Below are positions 35,897-45,548 of a stretch of DNA of 64,000 nt, one piece after another. Origin of the DNA: Candidatus Babelota bacterium (GTDB lineage Bacteria; Babelota; Babeliae; Babelales; JAHIUU01); NCBI GenBank assembly GCA_018817025.1, contig JAHIUU010000007.1, positions 107,482 to 171,481 on the forward strand, read 5' to 3'. A model generated the notes under the pieces. That model was not told the origin of the DNA. It did no database searches and saw nothing but the letters and a program-made list of their open reading frames with translations. The stretch's first letter is position 1, and every line of letters starts with the position of its first letter. A program made the position numbers and the translations under genes.

Positions 35897-37087
35897 ATGA
35901 GATTAGTGAGATCATTATGGCGATCGGATACGGTTGCTACCGGCTTAGCAATATTTTCTATGTTTTTTGGTGCGGGTAATGTGGTGTTCCCTCTTGTTAT
36001 TGGGCGCTATGCTGGTGACAAGAACATCTATGCGGTCATTGGCTTTTTGCTGTCCGCTGTTCTGGTGCCATTTATTGGGCTTGTTTCTATGGTTTTGTTC
36101 GACGGAGACTACAAAAAATTTTTCTGTCGCTTGGGGAAAATCCCTGGGACTTTTATAATCTTTTTTTTGATGGCACTTATCGGGCCATTTGCAGCTATTC
36201 CTCGATGCATTGCGTTGTCGTTTACCACAGTAAAAAGCTTTTTGCCAGGGGTGACGCTTTTTTATTTCAGTTTTATTTCCTGTTTCGTTATCTACCTGCT
36301 TGCGATGAAAAAAAGCAAGGTTGTTGGCGTTTTGGGCCGGGTTTTGAGTCCTATTCTTCTTGTATCGCTTGCCGTGATTATTATCAAGGGGTTTTGGAGT
36401 GGTCTTACGCCGGAGATAATTTTCGGTAGACGTCGTGTATTTTTTCTTGAGGGGCTGGTCGAGGGTTATAATACGATGGATATCTTTGCTGCGTTTTTCT
36501 TTTCTGCGGTCGTGATAGCAGGGCTTAAGCAGCGTGTAAAGAAAAAGAACGGTGATGCTTCTCAGCATCAGGTTATTTGGAAGACGCTAAAAGCTGGAAC
36601 GATTGGCATCTCTTTGTTGGGAATAATTTATGCTGGATTCAGTTGCGTCTCATCGTTCTATGGCGAGCGGTTGGGCGGCATTGAGCCTGACGCGTTAATT
36701 AGTTCGATAGCCTATTACACCCTTGGTTCATACGCCGGAATAATAGCTTGCCTTGCGGTTTCCCTAGCCTGCCTGACGACAGCGATCGCGTTATCGGTTG
36801 TGTTTTCAGAATTTTTTAGGACGGAGGTCTTGCGAAGTCGAATGGGTTATAGATCGGCTCTTCTGGTAAGTATGGCGATTACGTTTGCGGTTTCCAATAT
36901 TGGTTTTGCGGGTATTGTAAAAATTATTTTGCCGGTGCTTGTTGTGATTTATCCACCATTGATTATTCTCGCGTTTGTCAATATTGCATACAAACTATGG
37001 GGTGTTCAGATCGTTAAGTTGCCCGTGTATACGACCTTTTTTGGTGTCGTAATGTATAGGCTGCTCCAAGCGTATTCTCTCTTTTAA
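35897..37087 (+). CDS. brnQ: Branched-chain amino acid transport carrier (LIVCS family)
   Basis: GLAIFSMFFGAGNVVFPLVIGRYAGDK, GPFAAIPRCIALSF, ACLTTAIALSVVFSEFF. Confidence 0.85.
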   Translation: MRLVRSLWRSDTVATGLAIFSMFFGAGNVVFPLVIGRYAGDKNIYAVIGFLLSAVLVPFIGLVSMVLFDGDYKKFFCRLGKIPGTFIIFFLMALIGPFAAIPRCIALSFTTVKSFLPGVTLFYFSFISCFVIYLLAMKKSKVVGVLGRVLSPILLVSLAVIIIKGFWSGLTPEIIFGRRRVFFLEGLVEGYNTMDIFAAFFFSAVVIAGLKQRVKKKNGDASQHQVIWKTLKAGTIGISLLGIIYAGFSCVSSFYGERLGGIEPDALISSIAYYTLGSYAGIIACLAVSLACLTTAIALSVVFSEFFRTEVLRSRMGYRSALLVSMAITFAVSNIGFAGIVKIILPVLVVIYPPLIILAFVNIAYKLWGVQIVKLPVYTTFFGVVMYRLLQAYSLF

Positions 37088-37096
37088 GGATTTATT

Positions 37097-40012
37097 ATGA
37101 GTGAAAAAAAAAGCTTCAAAGAGACTCTAAATCTACCTAAAACAGAATTTTCTATTCGTTCGAATGCAAAAGCAAAAGAGGCTGAGATTCTTGAGTGTTG
37201 GCAAGCAGAAAAGCTTTATGACAAAGCAGTCGACAAAAATAGTGGTGACAAAACGTTCACCCTTCATGACGGGCCGCCATTTGCCAATGGTCACATGCAC
37301 ATGGGGCATGCCCTTAATAGAACGCTTAAGGATATCACCTGTAAATTTAAGCGTATGTCAGGCTATAAGATTGTCTCTTTTCCTGGCTGGGATTGTCATG
37401 GGTTGCCGATCGAACTTAAAGTACTTAAAGAGTTGGGCGAGGCTGGCTCAGATCGAGTTCTGTTCAAAAAAAAGTGTCGTGAATATGCGCAACGTTGGAT
37501 CGACATTCAAAAAGATGAGATTAAGCGACTTGGTGTTGTAACCGACTGGGATCGCCCGTACATTACGATGTCTCCTGCGTACGAAGCGTCGATTTTGAAG
37601 AGCTTTGCGATGTTTGTCGAAAAAGGGTACATCGAGCGCAAGGGAAAGACGGTGCCATGGTGCGCGTCGTGCCAGACGGTGCTTGCGACCGCAGAAATTG
37701 AATATCAGGATAAAAAAGATCCATCGTGTTATATTCTGTTTCCGTTGGAACACGAGCGTGTGAAGCAAAAATTTCCAAAACTTTTTCAACAAAATCCAGA
37801 CCTATCAATAAACCTGCTTGTTTGGACGACAACCCCGTGGACCATTCCGCTCAATCGGGCCGTTGTACTTCACCCAACAGCCCCATATGTCGTGCTACAG
37901 GGCAAAGAAAATAATCAGGCGATTGTCGTTGGCGAAAAACGTGCTGACGAGGTTTGCAGCAAAGCTGGTATTGAAAAGAAAATTTTGGCTAGGTTTTCGC
38001 CCGCCCTGCTTGCTGGCGTTCAAGTCAACCACCCCTATATCGAATCCCTACAGGCCCCCATAATTCTTGATGACATGGTGATGCTTGAAGACGGAACTGC
38101 TTGCGTCCACTCAGCTCCAGGCTGTGGTCCAGAGGACTATTTTCTTGGCATAAAGAATAATTTAGAAATTTTCTCACCACTTTCTCCTGATGGGAAATAC
38201 ACAGAAGATATCGAGCCAAAAGAGCTTGAGGGGATGCTGGTTTTTGACGGTCAGATTTGGTCAATTAAAAAGATGGCAGAGGTTGGACGACTTTTCCATA
38301 AAGAATCGATTAAACATTCATATCCGCATTGTTGGCGGTGTCAAAGCCCATTGATCTTTCGAGCGACCGATCAGTGGTTTTGTGATCTACAACACGACAA
38401 TCTGGTTGAGCGGGCGATAAAAAAATCAGAGCAATTAATATTTATTCCAGACTGGGGCAAGACGAGACTTACGTCGTCGATGGCCAGTCGGACAGAGTGG
38501 TGTCTTTCGAGACAACGGCAGTGGGGTGTTCCGATTACGGCGCTTATATGTAAAAAGTGCGATCATGCTTTTCTAGATCCAGATTTTATTAGAAAAGTTG
38601 CCGAGCATGTTGCTAAAGAGGGCATTGAGTATTGGGATCGTGTCACGCTTCAAGAGCTCATTCAGGCAGGCATACTTCCAGATAATTTTTCTTGCACAAG
38701 TTGTGGCACCCACGATCTAAGTGACTTTGAAAAAGAGATGGATATCGTTGACGTCTGGTTTGAGTCCGGCGTAAGCCATACGGCGGTTGGAGAGATTTAT
38801 CCAGACCTAAAACTTCCAGCGGACCTTTATCTTGAAGGATCTGATCAGCATCGGGGCTGGTTCCAGTCGTCGCTGCTCAGCTCCATGATCATGTATGATG
38901 AAACCTGTACAAAATCGTTTGTGACTCATGCGTTTGTCGTTGATGAGCGTGGGCAAAAGATGTCGAAATCAAAGGGCAACGTTGTGTCGCCTCAAGATGT
39001 CGTTACACGATACAGTGCCGATATTTTAAGGTTATGGGTTGCGGCATCTGATTTTCAGGATGACATTATCATATCTGAGAAAATTTTAAAAAATGTTGCA
39101 GAGGTGTATCGAAAAATTCGCAATACTTGTCGCTTCATGATCTCAAATTTATACGATTTCGATGTTACAAAAGATATGGTTCCTGTTGCTGACATGCTTC
39201 CACTTGATCAGTATGCGCTTTCTAAGCTGCAAGAAATAACAACATCTGTTACTGACGCGTACGACAAGTACTGGTTCACTCAGGTGTTTCATCTTTTGAA
39301 TAAATATTGTACAAACGATTTGAGCTCGTTTTATTTGGATATCTGCAAAGATCGATTGTACATCGAAAAGCCTGATGGCAAGATGCGGCGCTCAGCTCAA
39401 ACAGCTATCTATCATATTCTTGATTCTCTAACCCATCTAATGGCACCAATTTTATCGTTTCTTTCAGAAGAGGTTTCTGACTTTTATCAGCAAGACAAGC
39501 ACGAGTCGATCCACCTGCAGTCGTTTCCCGAAGGGTTAGACATATGGGGTTTGTTGCAAAAGCAAAAGACACCTGTTTGGCCACATCCCATGCTGAGAGA
39601 TGGGGTTGTTTCCAATCTTTCTGAGGTTGTAACGTTTGCGGCTCGTATGACTGGTTATTGGAGCCTGCTTGAAACCGTTCGTCCGGATCTGCTTAAAGCG
39701 ATTGAGATTCAACGAGAGAAGGGTCTGATCAAGCACTCTTTAGAAGCAAGGGTGACAGTATATGTTGATGAAAGTCATGAGCAAGCCAAAGATTTCTTAT
39801 CTTTAGATAACAGATTTTTTAAAGATTTTATTATCGTTTCACAATTCGAGTTTGCAGATTCGCCTGACAATCTTGAAGCGACAAATCTTCCATGGTTGCA
39901 CGTTCGAGTTGAACATGCAGATGGAGTCAAGTGTCCTCGGTGCTGGCAATGGGATACGACCGATCATCCGGACGAATTATGTCGGCGATGCGTTGTGGTG
40001 TTAGGGGCCTAG
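37097..40012 (+). CDS. ileS: Isoleucyl-tRNA synthetase
   Basis: HDGPPFANGHMHMGHALNRTLKDI, GWDCHGLPIELKV, KMSKSKGNVVSPQDV, C-terminal zinc motif CPRCWQWDTTDHPDELCRRC. Confidence 0.97.
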   Translation: MSEKKSFKETLNLPKTEFSIRSNAKAKEAEILECWQAEKLYDKAVDKNSGDKTFTLHDGPPFANGHMHMGHALNRTLKDITCKFKRMSGYKIVSFPGWDCHGLPIELKVLKELGEAGSDRVLFKKKCREYAQRWIDIQKDEIKRLGVVTDWDRPYITMSPAYEASILKSFAMFVEKGYIERKGKTVPWCASCQTVLATAEIEYQDKKDPSCYILFPLEHERVKQKFPKLFQQNPDLSINLLVWTTTPWTIPLNRAVVLHPTAPYVVLQGKENNQAIVVGEKRADEVCSKAGIEKKILARFSPALLAGVQVNHPYIESLQAPIILDDMVMLEDGTACVHSAPGCGPEDYFLGIKNNLEIFSPLSPDGKYTEDIEPKELEGMLVFDGQIWSIKKMAEVGRLFHKESIKHSYPHCWRCQSPLIFRATDQWFCDLQHDNLVERAIKKSEQLIFIPDWGKTRLTSSMASRTEWCLSRQRQWGVPITALICKKCDHAFLDPDFIRKVAEHVAKEGIEYWDRVTLQELIQAGILPDNFSCTSCGTHDLSDFEKEMDIVDVWFESGVSHTAVGEIYPDLKLPADLYLEGSDQHRGWFQSSLLSSMIMYDETCTKSFVTHAFVVDERGQKMSKSKGNVVSPQDVVTRYSADILRLWVAASDFQDDIIISEKILKNVAEVYRKIRNTCRFMISNLYDFDVTKDMVPVADMLPLDQYALSKLQEITTSVTDAYDKYWFTQVFHLLNKYCTNDLSSFYLDICKDRLYIEKPDGKMRRSAQTAIYHILDSLTHLMAPILSFLSEEVSDFYQQDKHESIHLQSFPEGLDIWGLLQKQKTPVWPHPMLRDGVVSNLSEVVTFAARMTGYWSLLETVRPDLLKAIEIQREKGLIKHSLEARVTVYVDESHEQAKDFLSLDNRFFKDFIIVSQFEFADSPDNLEATNLPWLHVRVEHADGVKCPRCWQWDTTDHPDELCRRCVVVLGA

Positions 40013-40725
40013 GGCCGCCTGAAAACCCCGGGGGGACAATGCTTCTCTTGTTCCTGAGGCGTTTCTGGTGAGCAAAGCACTCGCGGACTAAATCGCTGCT
40101 TTCTTGTGTTAGTTGTTGGTTTTAGATTAATAAAGATTATTGGTAAGGGTAGTTGTTCATCTCGATTGCACCGAAACCGAGGATCTTGTTCTTGGTTGAG
40201 CAGCGTGTTTTGTAAGGCTGGACTTTCAGTTCTTGTCGTACAAGGGTTACTTTCTGCCGGGCAGGATGATGATCTGGACATACTTATTGGTTTGTTTTTA
40301 TTGACCTCTCTTCTGTCGCTTGGAAGCGTTGGTTGCTCTAACGCTTCTTCTTCTATTTCTTCAATATTTTTGTCGGGTTCTGTTTCTATAACTGGCTCTG
40401 AAACAACTGGTTCTAGTGGTGGGTTAAGCAGGAATTCTTTTTTTTGTTTAAGTTGTTCGATAAGTTTCTCGACCTCTTCGATTTTATACTCGATCGCTTC
40501 TTGCTGGGCCTGGTGCTTTTCAAGTAGCTGTTGCTTGAGAAGAGCGTTTGTTGCTTGTTCAAGTTGCGTAAGCAGGTTGTTTTCAACAGAGAGCCACTGG
40601 TTTTCAAGACTTGACAGGTCGTTTTGTGCAAATAGCAAAAGCCGATCGATTGTTTCAATATTATTTTGAGCGGAGAGTGTTCCCGCTATAGCGGTTAGAA
40701 AGAGAATCGATGCCTTTTTAATCAT
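40009..40725 (-). CDS. Hypothetical secreted coiled-coil protein
   Basis: Signal peptide ASILFLTAIAGTLSA; long helical Q/E/L-rich region (NNLLTQLEQATNALLKQQLLEKHQAQQEAIEYKIEEVEKLIEQLKQKKEF); overlaps 40718 start by 8 nt. Confidence 0.6.
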   Translation of the reverse strand: MIKKASILFLTAIAGTLSAQNNIETIDRLLLFAQNDLSSLENQWLSVENNLLTQLEQATNALLKQQLLEKHQAQQEAIEYKIEEVEKLIEQLKQKKEFLLNPPLEPVVSEPVIETEPDKNIEEIEEEALEQPTLPSDRREVNKNKPISMSRSSSCPAESNPCTTRTESPALQNTLLNQEQDPRFRCNRDEQLPLPIIFINLKPTTNTRKQRFSPRVLCSPETPQEQEKHCPPGVFRRP

Positions 40726-43276
40726 ACGTTACCCTTCGAGCTCCGGTTGGTCTGTATATAAAAGATTTTATCTTTGTTTTGTTGTTGATTTTCAGTTCGC
40801 AGTGAACAAATAGCGTGTATTGTCGCCTGAGTTCTACCTCATAGTATTGTGAGAATAAGCGCTCGGCATCGGTTATTCCAGGATTGTTGGCGACGTAGGT
40901 TTGTAGCGGGATGGTAAGAACGTTCGCGGTTTGTGCGCTTTGTATCGACCTCACTCTATCTGCTTGGACATCAAACTCTCTTGCCAAGATTGCGTCGAGT
41001 ATTTTGATTGCTGGGGTAGCCGGTTGCCTTAGATTCCATTTACCACGAGTTTCGTTTTTAATTTCGTTTATGAGTTGGATACACTGGTCGAGCTCGTTTA
41101 GCGCTGAAGCTGAGAGGTGATACTGGGCGATCTCTTGGTATTGGTAGTTCTTTCCGCCGATTGATACTGTTTTATTGAAAAGCTCACGAAGCTGAGGGGC
41201 TCCTCTTGTTGGAGTTGTTCCTTGATAGGCGAACGTCTTGAGGATTGCTTGCTTTGAGGTCCCGGTAATCTTTTGTTTTTCAATAATGTTTTCGATTTCT
41301 CTTGAGAGCTCATTAAAGTGATTTTCTGTTTCGGTGGTATGCTTTTGCACTTCAAAGATCTGCTTTTGTAAAAAACTACTAAATTTGCCGTTCGCGAAAT
41401 TCTCTAACTGTTTGATTAGATCAAGATGCGCATTTGTGATGTTAAGATTGGATGTTGCAACATCGATTGAGATAGGGTTGTTTTTTGCTGCGACGAGCAT
41501 CTGGGCTGTTTTGAATAGATGCATTCTGATTGGCTCAAGAGTCTTATCTATGCCTAACGAGATTAGATGGGTGTTTGGGTTGAATGTTTTCAGGCCGGCC
41601 ATGTTCGCAACAAGATTTTTTTGAATCGTTTCGGTTATTTTTTCTTTGATCCTATCTTCTAATTCTTTTGGGAATGCTATTTGTTTATAGATCGCTCTGA
41701 TTATGTTCTGTGTTTGCTTTTTTACGTCTATAGCATAGCGGCCGTTTGGCTTTTCGGTGATTGTTACGTTACCATACTTGCCAAGTAGTACGAGTGGCTC
41801 GATATACTGTTGAAACGTTTGTTCATAAGCTCTTTTGGCCGGCTTCCACTCGTCTTTTTTTTGGTCATTCTTTGCCTGGGGACTATTTTTTCTGGTTTCA
41901 ACTTGGGTAACAATATCATTGAGTTCTTTTATCTTATAATGGTTGTTTTCTAGTATTGTTCGAAGTATATCGTCATCTATGGTTGTTGTTCCTTTTATCT
42001 GAGAACAGATATCTTTTACCAGTTCGACCGCCTTGTTCATAAGCATGATGAGATCAGATTTTTTCTCTTTTTTTTCTTCCGTGTCTTTTTTTGGTGGCCA
42101 ACTAGTATCGTCTTTTTTTGCTTCTTCAGTTGTTGCTGTTTCTTCAGGCAGATCTTTTTTTTCGTATTGTTCACCATATTGTGGGGCTTGGCCATACGAT
42201 GGTCGCCAGTTATCCCTATCCCCGTTGCCATCCCATTGCCTACGTGGCTGATAGTCCCCTGGTTCTCGGCCTCCGCCGTAGCTTCTTGAGTATTGAGATC
42301 GTGATTCTCGATTTGCAGTACGAGCGAGTTCTTCCGCCGTTTTGATTACTTTTTCGATTTTCTTTTTTACCTCGGGGTCGTTTATGATTGTTTCGAGTTG
42401 TTTGGTAAAGTCTTGGATTTGTTTGGTAAATAGATCGAGAAGTTGTTTTTCGAGACTATTTTTTTGTTCGTGTAACGTTTTGAGTTGATTTTGAATTCCT
42501 TTTTGTCCCTTAAATTGTCGCTTAATCTCTTTATCAAAAACTTTTTTCTTTTCAATTCTTACCAGTGAAATTGGCTCCTTCCTTTGGTTGAGAGGGAGTA
42601 ATAATTGCGTGAGCTGTTCTTGCTCTGTTGGTTTTACTTGTGCGATATCTTTTAAAAATTGGTTGCTGTTTTTGTTGAGGACAGAAAGTTTTGTGGTGAA
42701 ATTGGTGATTTTTTTCAGAAGCTTGTTTTTTGTTGCAAGCGCTGCGATGTAGATATCTTCGCTTAGAATCTCTTTGATAAGCGCTTCTAGCCCATATACA
42801 CCTTGTTCTTGGTAGGGGACTTTTTTATCGATCGCTTTTTCAAGAAACTCGTCTTCTAAGAGTTTGTCTTCGATGATACCGGTAGGCTTTGTTTGAACAT
42901 CTTTTACTTTCTTATAAATTTCTTTGTGAATTTTGGCTTGAATCTCGGGAGAAAAGAGATCGTTCTTTGTGATTGGGATAAGCTCCCCTAAGAGCCTGCT
43001 TGCCTCGTTCAGCTTGAGGACCGTTCTATGTTCGTTTTCTGCTTGTTTTGCGGTTAGTTGTTTTTTTTCTACGAGCTCTTTCTTTTTTGAGGGCAGAGGC
43101 GTTTTTTTTGTAGGCACAGGTTCACTTTTTTTTGTTGGGGGCGGGCCGAAAAGCTCTTCTAAGAATTTGTCGAAGTCTACTGGCGGTTCTTGGGTTAGGG
43201 CTGGCCTTATGAGGGTTGTCAGGCCAATTAAGATGACTAATGAGATGAAAAGAAATCGTTCAAAAAATCGTTTCAT
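40718..43276 (-). CDS. Large secreted coiled-coil protein with central disordered G/Y/R-rich linker
   Basis: Signal peptide FLFISLVILIGLTTLIRPALTQ; K/E/L/Q-rich helical flanks; linker RESRSQYSRSYGGGREPGDYQPRRQWDGNGDRDNWRPSYGQAPQYGEQYEKK. Confidence 0.65.
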   Translation of the reverse strand: MKRFFERFLFISLVILIGLTTLIRPALTQEPPVDFDKFLEELFGPPPTKKSEPVPTKKTPLPSKKKELVEKKQLTAKQAENEHRTVLKLNEASRLLGELIPITKNDLFSPEIQAKIHKEIYKKVKDVQTKPTGIIEDKLLEDEFLEKAIDKKVPYQEQGVYGLEALIKEILSEDIYIAALATKNKLLKKITNFTTKLSVLNKNSNQFLKDIAQVKPTEQEQLTQLLLPLNQRKEPISLVRIEKKKVFDKEIKRQFKGQKGIQNQLKTLHEQKNSLEKQLLDLFTKQIQDFTKQLETIINDPEVKKKIEKVIKTAEELARTANRESRSQYSRSYGGGREPGDYQPRRQWDGNGDRDNWRPSYGQAPQYGEQYEKKDLPEETATTEEAKKDDTSWPPKKDTEEKKEKKSDLIMLMNKAVELVKDICSQIKGTTTIDDDILRTILENNHYKIKELNDIVTQVETRKNSPQAKNDQKKDEWKPAKRAYEQTFQQYIEPLVLLGKYGNVTITEKPNGRYAIDVKKQTQNIIRAIYKQIAFPKELEDRIKEKITETIQKNLVANMAGLKTFNPNTHLISLGIDKTLEPIRMHLFKTAQMLVAAKNNPISIDVATSNLNITNAHLDLIKQLENFANGKFSSFLQKQIFEVQKHTTETENHFNELSREIENIIEKQKITGTSKQAILKTFAYQGTTPTRGAPQLRELFNKTVSIGGKNYQYQEIAQYHLSASALNELDQCIQLINEIKNETRGKWNLRQPATPAIKILDAILAREFDVQADRVRSIQSAQTANVLTIPLQTYVANNPGITDAERLFSQYYEVELRRQYTLFVHCELKINNKTKIKSFIYRPTGARRVTYD

Positions 43277-43352
43277 GGTACTCTCGTTTCGTTTGGTTAG
43301 ATAAAACTTACTAGCCAGCTGCAGTGTACCATGTTGAAAAAAGTGGTGTCAA

Positions 43353-43550
43353 ATGGGCAATTTTTTTCATCAAAAAGCCTTTCTGCTTATAGAGATTTCA
43401 GTTGCATTAGTAATTTTGACATTCTCTTGTTTGATACTGGTTCGATTTCAGCGAGATGCTTGGCTTTTGACAAAATCGTGCCTCGAAAGAATGAAGGTGC
43501 TTGAGCGAGTTATCTATGATTGTGAGACGAAAAGCGTTTACGGTTCTTGA
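43353..43550 (+). CDS. Prepilin-like N-methylation domain protein
   Basis: GNFFHQKAFLLIEISVALVILTFSCLILV: type IV prepilin/pseudopilin N-terminus with conserved E at +5. Confidence 0.6.
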   Translation: MGNFFHQKAFLLIEISVALVILTFSCLILVRFQRDAWLLTKSCLERMKVLERVIYDCETKSVYGS

Positions 43551-44022
43551 GATTGTTGTGTATCTTTCGCTGATGCTTATTTTGAGTCTTGTTCTCGGTC
43601 GCATTGTGCTTCAGCTCGATCGATATATATTGTTTTCAGGTGATATGCTTGACGTACAATTACAAAAACATCTTTCTTCTGATTGTATGCGTCGCGACAT
43701 AATGCATGCGACCAGCAATCGTAAGTTTTGGGACTTTGAAAAATTTATTTTTCGCAAAAAAATTATTACTCCTGATGGAATGGTTGTCGCAAAAGATATT
43801 AGTTATTGTCTGAGAGATAAAAAATTATTTCGGGTTGAAGGGGTATATGATTTTGTGCGTCGATCATGGGTGAAAAAGGTTTCGAATCTTGTTTTTCGCG
43901 GGCTTGCCCGCATGACATGTGACGTTAAGCGAAAGGGCGATAATGGTGATATTGTCTCTGGAGTTTGGGTTGTTTTTGATAAAGAGCGTTGGTTTGTTCG
44001 TTTGAGAAACGGTGAACAATAA
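43516..44022 (+). CDS. Prepilin-type N-terminal domain protein (minor pseudopilin)
   Basis: MIVRRKAFTVLEIVVYLSLMLILSLVLGRIV; ATG 43516 in frame with ORF-track 43501. Confidence 0.65.
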   Translation: MIVRRKAFTVLEIVVYLSLMLILSLVLGRIVLQLDRYILFSGDMLDVQLQKHLSSDCMRRDIMHATSNRKFWDFEKFIFRKKIITPDGMVVAKDISYCLRDKKLFRVEGVYDFVRRSWVKKVSNLVFRGLARMTCDVKRKGDNGDIVSGVWVVFDKERWFVRLRNGEQ

Positions 44023-44065
44023 AGAGGCATCCAAATTTTTCGCCTAGGGTTTTCCTAAGCCCTGC

Positions 44066-44437
44066 TTGCAGGGAGACGGTATGATAATGAACAATAAAAA
44101 GCAGGGTGCGTCGATACTTATGTTGACGCTTGCGACCACCACTATTTTGGGCTTGCTAACGCTTGGTTGGTGGCGGCGTGTGTCCATGCAGTATGATATT
44201 GTGCTTGCGAGAGAACGATGGTACAAAGATTTTTATGCAACTGAGCGGGTGCTTCTTGATGTTGTCAAACGATACGTCCTGCGCGATACTGATTGGGCTT
44301 TTAAAGAGGGGCGCGCGCTGTTGATAGAGTCGGTGTTGCGCCGAGACAATAAACCAGTTTGTTTGATACGGTGTCATCTTGTTCGGCGAAACAAAAAAAA
44401 ATATATTAAAAACTATACTATCGGCACTTTTGTTTAG
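44066..44437 (+). CDS. Membrane-anchored pilus-assembly-like protein (PilX/GspK-like position)
   Basis: NNKKQGASILMLTLATTTILGLLTLGWWRRVSMQYDIV; follows two prepilin genes. Confidence 0.45.
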   Translation: MQGDGMIMNNKKQGASILMLTLATTTILGLLTLGWWRRVSMQYDIVLARERWYKDFYATERVLLDVVKRYVLRDTDWAFKEGRALLIESVLRRDNKPVCLIRCHLVRRNKKKYIKNYTIGTFV

Positions 44438-45548
44438 CATCCCATTTTTATTTTCAGACTATTTCGCCTGGTCGATTATTTTTTTTCCCATATCCCTTTT
44501 TTTTATTCGTGATCGTGTAAGCAAATTTTTTCTTTATGGCTTCGTGTGGGGTCTTGTTGCCTATGGGCTACATTTTCTTTGGTTGTTCGACTTGCTGGTT
44601 AGAAAATCGAGCGCATCTGTCTGGTTTTCTCTTACTTTGTATGTATGTATTGTGTTGTATGCTTCACTAACGAGTTCGATTTGGTTTTTTGCTTCACGTT
44701 TTATTTCTTGGTTTTTTGCTTCGCTTATTTATTTCTTTCTTCTCAATTCATATATGTTTTGGTTTTTAGGTACGGGTTACCCGTTTGTTAATCCATTTAT
44801 TCCATTGATGCGTTATAAAAGTGTTTCTACCTTTTATCATATGCCTAAACAGAAAAGAGCCGTTCTTCGTGATTGTGCGGGCAAGACGTATGCGTTTGCC
44901 TACCTTTCCCCATGTCCTGCGCCCATCAAAGAAGATATATTTGCATGTACGTCACACATCTATCGGCAGCTTGAAAAATTGAGGCTAGGGGAGTGGGCGT
45001 CGGAGTATGACCGGGTGGTTGTGGTTGGGCCGGAGACGACGTTTCCGTTTGCGCTCAATAAAAATAAAGATTTGATTGGGTTCTGGGGGCAGCTATTGCC
45101 AGAGAACTGCAGTATCATGCTTGGTTCAGTGAGATTGGGGGGTGAGCAGCGCGACAGGTTCTATCAAACCGTATACTGGTTAGGCCGACGTCTGATAATC
45201 AATTTTTATGACAAAAGCCAAGGGGTGCCCTTTACAGAGCAGCTACCTCATTTCTGGAAACGATATGGGTGGGCCCGTTTACTTTTTCTTGATGGGAAGC
45301 TTTCTGTAAGTAAGGGGACAGAGGGGCGGCTTTTTGTCATGAGTCCGGCGTGTTCGATACAGCCTCTTATATGTTCGGAGCTTTTTTTGGCCGGTAATCT
45401 AAACGGTTTTGTTTCAAAACCCCCATTAATCGCATTTGTTAATGACAGCTGGTTTTGCGGCTACTTCAGAAAAACAATGGTTTTTTTGTCTAAATTAAAC
45501 GCTTGTTTTTATGATAGGGGGGTTATGTATGTTGGGCACGTCATCTAA
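44379..45548 (+). CDS. lnt: Apolipoprotein N-acyltransferase-like protein
   Basis: Polytopic N-terminus plus nitrilase-like elements: VVVVGPETTFPF (Glu), YDKSQGVPFTEQLPHF (Lys), IQPLICSELF (Cys), IAFVNDSWF. Confidence 0.7.
   Translation: MFGETKKNILKTILSALLFSIPFLFSDYFAWSIIFFPISLFFIRDRVSKFFLYGFVWGLVAYGLHFLWLFDLLVRKSSASVWFSLTLYVCIVLYASLTSSIWFFASRFISWFFASLIYFFLLNSYMFWFLGTGYPFVNPFIPLMRYKSVSTFYHMPKQKRAVLRDCAGKTYAFAYLSPCPAPIKEDIFACTSHIYRQLEKLRLGEWASEYDRVVVVGPETTFPFALNKNKDLIGFWGQLLPENCSIMLGSVRLGGEQRDRFYQTVYWLGRRLIINFYDKSQGVPFTEQLPHFWKRYGWARLLFLDGKLSVSKGTEGRLFVMSPACSIQPLICSELFLAGNLNGFVSKPPLIAFVNDSWFCGYFRKTMVFLSKLNACFYDRGVMYVGHVI

Noticed and set aside
40106-40669. + strand 187 aa Ser-rich ORF antisense to the 40009 coiled-coil gene
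   Set aside because: Ser/Cys-rich composition is what the reverse complement of an E/Q/K/L-rich coiled coil produces; the minus-strand frame has the signal peptide.
5657-44050. Recurrent CCTAGGG/GGGCCTAGG words (around 5657, 6404, 9107, 12387, 29211, 32218, 40007, 44042) as a possible dispersed regulatory or recognition element
   Set aside because: Some are within genes and some between; flanks differ and I cannot compute an expected frequency. A genome-wide k-mer enrichment test would be needed.
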